Assembly (NCBI GenBank): GCA_035527455.1
Contig: DATLAN010000005.1
Coordinates: forward strand, 1 to 10,523
Source of the DNA: DATLAN01 sp035527455
Lineage (GTDB): Bacteria; Planctomycetota; Planctomycetia; Pirellulales; Thermoguttaceae
Length of the DNA: 10,523 nucleotides
Direction: 5' to 3'
Part shown: one piece after another, positions 6,820-10,523 of the stretch
Position numbering within the stretch: position 1 is the stretch's first letter
Layout of the letters: each line of letters opens with the position of its first letter
Translations under genes and position numbers: made by a program
Notes under the pieces: generated by a model
Seen by the model: only the letters and a program-made list of their open reading frames with translations
What the model was told of the DNA's origin: nothing
Database searches by the model: none

Positions 6820-6876
6820 AGCAGTCAACAGGTCGTTTGGAGGAAAAAGTAAGGGAAGCTTTTCCGAGAGTGTTAC

Positions 6877-7113
6877 TCAGGATGACGCGGCGGACACTTC
6901 CATCTGGATTCGCAACGGCTGGATCCCGAGACTTCTCAGATCGGCAACGGCCGAGTCGATCGCGGACTCCAAAGACTCGGCTTCGCGGTCATAGGCTACG
7001 TAGGTCTCTCCGCCGCATTTGCCCAAGCTGGAGTCTTTGCACTTCTCGTAGATCGCGTCGGCCGTTTCGTCGTCCACGTCAGGAATGATCAAGGTGAATT
7101 CGTAGATCTTCAT
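6877..7113 (-). CDS. Small conserved hypothetical protein, 78 residues
   Basis: Starting at ATG 7113, the protein opens with KIYEFTLIIPDVDDETADAI and has a beta-alpha-beta-beta-alpha-beta pattern: strand 2-9, acidic helix about 12-23, glycine/cysteine turn 27-31 (GKCGG), strand 32-37, Asp-Arg-Glu at 38-40, helix about 44-57, final strand about 62-71. I recall small bacterial proteins of this shape (EFTL start, DREA before the second helix) of unknown function, sometimes labelled DNA-binding; I cannot confirm that here. The start is chosen over an in-frame upstream ATG at 7155 because AAGGA lies 9 nt before 7113 and the extra 14 residues look non-coding. It is separated by 254 nt from the next minus-strand gene, so probably has its own promoter, which I could not identify. 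No toxin-like partner adjoins it. Confidence 0.68.
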   Translation of the reverse strand: MKIYEFTLIIPDVDDETADAIYEKCKDSSLGKCGGETYVAYDREAESLESAIDSAVADLRSLGIQPLRIQMEVSAASS

Positions 7114-7367
7114 GTTGACGTGTCCTTCTATTGTGCTTGCTGGGCATGTTCGCAATGGTCCACTGCTCTACGGATTCGTCTAGCATGTGTCTCCGGAACG
7201 CGCGGAGTCGAATGAACGTAGAAGTGACATATTCTTTGGATCAACGCACGTCAAGTACGTCGCAAGAGGAAGCGGGCCGTCGCGGACTTCGACGAAGTCA
7301 CCGGGAGCGGAAGGTGCAACAAACCCTCGGCGACGATCGTCCTTCCAAGGGCGAATTGTCGGCCGGC

Positions 7368-7396
7368 TCAGGCAGAAGCAAGGAGCTTCTGCCTGA
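7368..7396. terminator. Perfect 12-bp hairpin spanning the stop codon of the hypothetical gene
   Basis: TCAGGCAGAAGC (7368-7379) and GCTTCTGCCTGA (7385-7396) are exact reverse complements around the 5-nt loop aagga. The minus-strand stop codon TGA (7370-7368) is inside the arm. It stands at the end of the sulfatase operon, where it could terminate or protect the mRNA, but no U-tract follows on either strand. Confidence 0.5.
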
Positions 7397-7805
7397 TCTC
7401 GGGCTCGGAGTTGTCGGCGAAGATGCCTTCGCTGATGATCCGGTCGGTCACGTCGGCGAGATACGACTGGAGCGTTTGGTTGAGTTTCTGGTACTCCGGC
7501 CACAGGGTTTCATCCACGAAAGTCGTCGAAACGACGGCCATGACGGTCGTATATCGCTGCCTGGCATACCGATAGGGCTTGATCCCGTAGCGACGCAGCA
7601 AAGCCACGAAGAGCTTCCTCGACCACAAGTCGTTCAAGGTAAACCTGAATTCGACGGGCGGATCGGACTCTTGCAGTTTTTCCAGCCGGGCGCGAATCCT
7701 TTCCCGGGCGTTTGCCGCGGCTTCGCGCTCGCCCCTGGTCGTGGCACCGGCGTACAGCGCTTCGATGCGTTGCAGCGTTTCGATCAGTTTCGATTGGTCG
7801 TCCAT
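7368..7805 (-). CDS. Conserved hypothetical protein with DUF2786-like N-terminus
   Basis: The 145-residue protein begins with an amphipathic helical segment (about 6-45; IEALYAGATTRGEREAAANA at 14-33) that resembles the Ala/Glu-rich repeat of DUF2786-type domains. A compact alpha/beta part follows: VEFRFTLNDLWSRKLFVALL (51-70), a basic/aromatic KPYRYARQR (76-84), strand TTVMAVVS (86-93) and a C-terminal helical region. It has no signal peptide or membrane segment. The ATG at 7805 lies 3 nt after the sulfatase stop, so it is probably co-transcribed, and its last codons form half of a perfect hairpin. I do not know its function. The link to sulfate or polysaccharide metabolism rests only on gene order, and the DUF2786 resemblance is by eye. 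Confidence 0.8.
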   Translation of the reverse strand: MDDQSKLIETLQRIEALYAGATTRGEREAAANARERIRARLEKLQESDPPVEFRFTLNDLWSRKLFVALLRRYGIKPYRYARQRYTTVMAVVSTTFVDETLWPEYQKLNQTLQSYLADVTDRIISEGIFADNSEPEIRQKLLASA

Positions 7806-7808
7806 GCA

Positions 7809-9251
7809 TTATAACTCCGGAAAAACGCCCTTCAAGTCCAGTTCGTCGCCCGTCTCCTCCTGGAGTTCGAGCAACCTGGCGAACAGCTTCTTCATCAGCG
7901 GCTTGTACTGCGGATCGTCGGCCAGGTCCTTCATTTCGTACGGGTCTTCCTGGACGTGGAACAGCCGCGCCTTGGCAATCTTCGGATACAGCAGCAGCTT
8001 GTAGCCGTCCTGCTTCACCGACCGCTGCACGGCGAGGTAGGCCCCGTAGATCGCGTCGTACGACTTCTCGGCCTCGCCGCGGACCAGCGGCATCAGGCTC
8101 TTGAACTGCACGTGATCGGGCTTCTCGACACCGGCCAGTTCGAGCGTCGAGGGCATGATGTCCTGGAGATAGACGGGCGCGTCGAGCTTCTTGCCCTGGG
8201 CCACGTCGGGACCGCAGACGATCAGCGGCACCCGCACGCTGTGGTCGTAGAGGTTCTGCTTGCCCATCAGGCCGTGGTGCCCGATCGCCAGGCCGTGGTC
8301 GGCGGAGAAGAAGATGTAGGTGTTTTCCGCCTTGCCCGATTTCTCCAGCGCGTCGAGGATGCGGCCGACCTGGGCGTCCATGTGCGTGATGATCGCGTAG
8401 TATTCCTGCCGGTTGACCTTCACGGCGTATTCGGTCCGGGGGAACGGCGCCAGCCTTTCGTCCCGCAGGCCCTTGCCGCAGCCGATCGCGTCTTTGAACG
8501 GGTATTCCGGCAGGAAGTTGACCGGGACGTCGACCTTCTCCAGCGGATACTTGTCGACGTATTCTTTGGGCGACTGCCGCGGATCGTGCGGGGCGTTGAA
8601 GGCCAGGTACATGAAGAACGGTTTATCGCGCCGGGCCGCCTGGCCGAGGAAGCTGATCGCGTCGTCGCCGAGCACTTCGCTCCAGTGTTTGCCGCCGGCC
8701 CAATAGCCGCCGAACTTCGTATCCCACGGGCTCCAGGGGTCCGGCTGGCCTTCGATCGGCCGGTCGTAGCCTTCGGGCGTCTGGTTCGGCATGCCGCCGC
8801 GGACGTTGGTCACGTAGTCGAACGCCTTCTCGGCGTCGGCCTTGACGTGCCATTTGCCGGTCATGTAGGTGTCGTAGCCGGCCGCCTTCATGTACTCGGA
8901 CCAGAAGCGGCCGGCCTGGCGTTCCTGTTCCGCCGTGTTGTAGACGCGGTCTGCCCGCCAGAGGAAGCGGCCCGTGTTGAGCATCGTGCGGCTGGCCACG
9001 CAGACGGCCCCGCTCCAGGAGCCCTGGTTGTAGGCCTCGGTGAAGGTGATTCCCCGCTGGACGAGCCGGTCCAGGTTGGGCGTTTCGATCAACGGGTGGC
9101 CCAGGGCGTGGAGGGTCTCGAAGCACTGGTCGTCGGCGAAGACGAACAGGATGTTCGGCCGATTCTGGGGGGCTTTCGCCGAGGCGCGATCGGCGAGAGC
9201 CAGCGAGAAGGCCAATACCAGCGCAGTTGTCAGCCACTTGTGTCGGTTCAT
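7809..9251 (-). CDS. Secreted S1-family (formylglycine-dependent) sulfatase
   Basis: The 480-residue protein belongs to the arylsulfatase-like S1 family that hydrolyses sulfate esters, in planctomycetes typically on sulfated polysaccharides. A Sec signal peptide (hydrophobic 8-20, cleavage likely after RASA at 25) directs it out of the cytoplasm. The core includes DDQ (40-42, metal-binding Asp pair), the signature CVASRTMLNTG (84-94) with Cys84 as the presumed formylglycine precursor, TGKWH (131-135), PHD (221-223), SADHG (316-320, metal ligands) and KQ at 331-332. The Ala at the third signature position (C-x-A-S-R) is a recognised variant of C-x-P-S-R. The ATG at 9251 has GAGGA 6 nt upstream, and a good promoter lies at 9392-9419. 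No sulfatase-maturing enzyme is visible in the window. Substrate and S1 subfamily are unresolved; activity is inferred from the complete active site. Confidence 0.94.
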   Translation of the reverse strand: MNRHKWLTTALVLAFSLALADRASAKAPQNRPNILFVFADDQCFETLHALGHPLIETPNLDRLVQRGITFTEAYNQGSWSGAVCVASRTMLNTGRFLWRADRVYNTAEQERQAGRFWSEYMKAAGYDTYMTGKWHVKADAEKAFDYVTNVRGGMPNQTPEGYDRPIEGQPDPWSPWDTKFGGYWAGGKHWSEVLGDDAISFLGQAARRDKPFFMYLAFNAPHDPRQSPKEYVDKYPLEKVDVPVNFLPEYPFKDAIGCGKGLRDERLAPFPRTEYAVKVNRQEYYAIITHMDAQVGRILDALEKSGKAENTYIFFSADHGLAIGHHGLMGKQNLYDHSVRVPLIVCGPDVAQGKKLDAPVYLQDIMPSTLELAGVEKPDHVQFKSLMPLVRGEAEKSYDAIYGAYLAVQRSVKQDGYKLLLYPKIAKARLFHVQEDPYEMKDLADDPQYKPLMKKLFARLLELQEETGDELDLKGVFPEL

Positions 9252-9262
9252 GTCTTTTCCTC
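9252..9262 (-). promoter_or_regulatory. Shine-Dalgarno site of the sulfatase gene
   Basis: GAGGA (9262-9258 on the minus strand) precedes the ATG at 9251 by 6 nt, which fixes the start and fits the signal-peptide N-terminus. Confidence 0.75.
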
Positions 9263-9391
9263 ATTCTGCATGGTTGAAGTTGGATGCCTCTCAGCCATTC
9301 GGCTGGGGCGAAGTCAGGGCACATCTGGCACCGGCGAGGTGGACGCATTAAACCTTCATCTCGCCGAGGTGCTTGGACTTTGGACTTCCGT

Positions 9392-9419
9392 ATTGTACTT
9401 CATGCAGGGGGAGTTTCAA
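9392..9419 (-). promoter_or_regulatory. Sigma70-like promoter for the sulfatase operon
   Basis: On the minus strand TTGAAA (9419-9414, five of six matches) and TACAAT (9397-9392, five of six) are 16 nt apart. Transcription would start near 9384, giving a leader of about 130 nt that includes a small CAGCC-gaat-GGCTG hairpin (9305-9292). The promoter faces away from the CHC2 gene, which is divergent. Confidence 0.6.
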
Positions 9420-9509
9420 GAAGCCCCCCCCGCCCAAACACCGGTTTGCCCGAAGCAGTCGTTTTGGATACTCTGGAACGATGTTGGAAGGAATTCCGCG
9501 GGAGGTTCC

Positions 9510-9517
9510 AGGGGAGG
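9510..9517 (+). promoter_or_regulatory. Shine-Dalgarno site supporting the TTG start of the CHC2 gene
   Basis: AGGGGAGG at 9510-9517 sits 6 nt before TTG 9524, a strong match for a rare start codon, and decides between the possible starts. Confidence 0.55.
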
Positions 9518-9523
9518 CGACCA

Positions 9524-9838
9524 TTGCCCGGCATTGACTTCCAAGCCGTTCGTTTCACGGTCCCGATGGCTCGGGTTTTGGAACTTCTCGGGTTCGTGCC
9601 CCATGAATCGTCCGGTGATCAACTCCGTGGGGCCTGCCCCATCCATGGTTCAAGTTCCCCGAGAAGCCGCTCATTCTCGGTGAGTGTCGGGCGAAATGCG
9701 TATCGGTGCTTCAAGTGCAACTCCTCGGGCAACCAACTGGACCTTTGGGCGGCCGTGACCAAAATGGATATGGACTCTGCGGCCATCGACCTGTGTGAGA
9801 AAGCTCAGGTTGACATCCCCTGGATCCGCAAATGGTGA
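9524..9838 (+). CDS. Stand-alone DnaG-type CHC2 zinc-finger protein
   Basis: From TTG 9524 the protein has 104 residues. The zinc ligands fit the primase CHC2 pattern: CPIH (Cys38, His41) and CFKC (Cys62, Cys65), framed by GDQLRGACPIHG (31-42) and the following GNQLDLWAAV (69-78). An N-terminal helix (about 7-23) resembles the segment that precedes the DnaG zinc finger. In DnaG this domain binds template DNA, but here no TOPRIM or helicase-binding domain follows: the gene stops after W104. TTG 9524 is preferred because AGGGGAGG ends 6 nt upstream and similarity begins at IDFQAV. In-frame ATG 9566 would cut off the first helix, and ATG 9284 would add 80 residues reading through the sulfatase promoter. 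Function is unknown; it could be a degenerate mobile-element protein or a DNA-binding regulator. Confidence 0.72.
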   Translation: MPGIDFQAVRFTVPMARVLELLGFVPHESSGDQLRGACPIHGSSSPRSRSFSVSVGRNAYRCFKCNSSGNQLDLWAAVTKMDMDSAAIDLCEKAQVDIPWIRKW

Positions 9839-9872
9839 GGACTCCTCTTGTTTGGCCGGACAATCAGACGTC

Positions 9873-9898
9873 GAATAGAGAAGAGGGACCCGTACTTG
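9873..9898 (+). repeat. Repeat copy 1 (same orientation as copy 3)
   Basis: gaatagagaagagggacccg begins a segment ending in tacttg that matches copy 3 (10084-10109) except for a 1-nt indel after gaat and two substitutions near the end. Its relation to copy 2 is inverted. Confidence 0.7.
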
Positions 9899-9959
9899 GA
9901 TTTGGGGCCCGTGCAAAGCAGTGGCTGCCTCGCAGATACGGTCCTTGACGGATTCCCGG

Positions 9960-9982
9960 CCGTAGGGTAGCGTACGGTTTTT
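9960..9982 (+). terminator. Possible weak intrinsic terminator after the CHC2 gene
   Basis: CCGTA (9960-9964) and TACGG (9973-9977) form a 5-bp stem with an 8-nt loop, directly followed by five T (9978-9982). The order is right for termination of plus-strand transcription from the CHC2 gene, but the stem is short and lies 122 nt past the stop. Confidence 0.3.
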
Positions 9983-10040
9983 CGGCTATTTTGCGCAATT
10001 TGCTGGCTGTCGCGTGAAACAGTGGATTCAATTGTCGGAA

Positions 10041-10109
10041 GAGTACGGGTTCCTCTTCTCTGTTCACAACGCTTGAAGACGTGGAATCAGAGAAGAGGAA
10101 CCCGTACTC
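10041..10109. repeat. Perfect 22-bp inverted repeat (repeat copies 2 and 3)
   Basis: Positions 10041-10062 (starting gagtacgggttcc) and 10088-10109 (ending ggaacccgtactc) are exact reverse complements over 22 bp with a 25-nt centre, giving a very stable cruciform or RNA hairpin. No T-tract follows, so it is not a typical terminator. Together with copy 1 at 9873-9898 it makes a repeat family of three, with copies 1 and 2 flanking a segment of about 186 bp like terminal inverted repeats. Confidence 0.85.
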
Positions 10110-10220
10110 GTCCGTGCGGTCGGCTTCGAAGGACCGAGAAGTGAGCCACGGATACAGTGAAGAGCCGCGTTTTTCCCGGACGCAACGAACCACCGCTTTC
10201 TTTGGGGGAGATCCGTGAAG

Positions 10221-10523
10221 ATGAGACTACAGGCCATCACGTGGGTGTTGTGCGGCGCGATCTGTGCCACCGGTTGCCAGCCGTCGAAAACCGGGCCGTC
10301 TTCGGAGGTCAAGACAGAAGCCAAGACGGTCCCCGTCCAATCGCCGGCGGCCGTCCCGGAGGAGAAATCGAAGCAGCCCGATCCACAACCCGATCCACAG
10401 CCGCCGTCGGTTGCCATCCCCGAGCCGGATGCCCAAACCGTTGCGGCCGCCGCCGAGCGGGTCGCCGAACTCGGCGGCAAGGTCGAGTACGATTCGGCGG
10501 GAAACATCGTCGCGATCGATCTG
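10221..10523 (+). CDS. Lipoprotein, probably with leucine-rich repeats, N-terminal part (runs off right edge)
   Basis: The visible 101 residues start with a lipoprotein signal: basic Arg2, a short hydrophobic core (about 5-15) and a lipobox-like CATGC with Cys19 as the lipidated residue. A flexible linker rich in Pro, Lys, Glu and Gln follows (about 20-75), with a tandem QPDPQPDP coded by two 12-bp repeats (10377-10400). From about residue 80 the text ERVAELGGKVEYDSAGNIVAIDL resembles the entry of planctomycete leucine-rich-repeat domains. The protein would be anchored in a membrane with a repeat domain for protein contacts. ATG 10221 has GGGGGAG 10 nt upstream; GTG 10215 in the same frame (4 nt from the same site) is a real alternative. 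The repeat-domain call depends on sequence beyond the window. Confidence 0.75.
   Translation, partial: MRLQAITWVLCGAICATGCQPSKTGPSSEVKTEAKTVPVQSPAAVPEEKSKQPDPQPDPQPPSVAIPEPDAQTVAAAAERVAELGGKVEYDSAGNIVAIDL

Larger units (their letters stand above)
9839..10214. other. Intergenic region with dispersed inverted repeats, no convincing gene
   Basis: This 376-nt stretch between the CHC2 and lipoprotein genes has no supported coding sequence; short frames are low-complexity or cross the repeats. It contains three copies of one roughly 21-bp repeat, a terminator-like stem at 9960-9982 and an imperfect extended stem at 10111-10152 (TCCGTG with CACGGA outside, GGTC with GACC inside). Confidence 0.6.

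Noticed and set aside
5428..6828. Long minus-strand open frame (466 codons) opposite the M20 peptidase
   Set aside because: Its C-terminal part simply translates the palindromic and G-rich repeats and the rest is antisense to a complete peptidase.
6842..6865. Terminator between the M20 peptidase and the 78-residue gene
   Set aside because: GGAAAA and TTTTCC can pair, but the stem is AT-rich with a 12-nt loop and no T-tract, too weak to call.
7180..7503. Minus-strand open frame of 107 codons before the 78-residue gene
   Set aside because: It overlaps the 3' end of the better-supported hypothetical gene in another frame, is Arg-rich and low in structure, and lacks a ribosome-binding site.
9284..9523. 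CHC2 protein starting at ATG 9284 (184 residues)
   Set aside because: The added 80 residues cross the divergent sulfatase promoter and leader, are low in structure, and there is a strong ribosome-binding site just before TTG 9524.
7956..9683. Long plus-strand open frame (575 codons) opposite the sulfatase
   Set aside because: It mirrors the codon bias of the sulfatase and runs through the sulfatase promoter and into the CHC2 region. No domain is visible, while the sulfatase active site on the other strand is complete.
9945..9973. Plus-strand promoter TTGACG-17-TAGCGT
   Set aside because: The -35 box is good but the -10 box matches only three of six positions, and it overlaps the possible terminator stem.

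Overview
The window looks like a chromosomal segment of a high-GC planctomycete, probably of the Pirellulales type. This is inferred from a signal-peptide S1 sulfatase, an LptD-like outer-membrane assembly protein, a lipoprotein leading into what looks like a leucine-rich-repeat domain, a stand-alone CHC2 zinc-finger protein and several families of small intergenic palindromes. No rRNA, tRNA, CRISPR array, transposase or integrase is visible.

Layout. Positions 1-1853 (minus) hold the N-terminal 617 residues of an LptD/OstA-like protein that runs off the left edge. Its sigma70-type promoter lies in a divergent intergenic region (1854-2280). On the other side of that region a UvrD/PcrA-type helicase reads rightward (2281-4404). 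It converges on a two-gene minus-strand unit: a nucleoside 2-deoxyribosyltransferase-like protein (5417-4977) followed, with overlapping stop and start, by an RmlC-like sugar-epimerase cupin (4980-4474). The intergenic region 5418-5643 carries a G-rich TTAGGGG-like array and two 44-bp palindromic repeat units. A PepT-like M20 metallopeptidase (5644-6819) reads rightward. The next minus-strand block is, in transcription order, a sulfatase (9251-7809), a conserved hypothetical protein only 3 nt downstream (7805-7368), and a separate 78-residue protein (7113-6877). On the right are a small CHC2 zinc-finger protein (9524-9838), an intergenic region with three copies of a roughly 21-bp repeat (two forming a perfect 22-bp inverted repeat), and the start of a lipoprotein (from 10221) that runs off the right edge.

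How the genes relate. Most transcription units seem functionally independent: envelope biogenesis (LptD-like), DNA repair (helicase), nucleotide or sugar metabolism (NDT-like plus RmlC-like), peptide turnover (PepT-like) and sulfated-polysaccharide catabolism (sulfatase). The two best-supported co-transcribed pairs are NDT-like/RmlC-like and sulfatase/hypothetical. The least ordinary parts are the repeat content (including an apparent in-frame repeat insertion in the helicase), the RmlC-like cupin with apparently substituted active-site residues, and the CHC2 gene beside the inverted repeats. I do not see a clear-cut new defence or mobile system.
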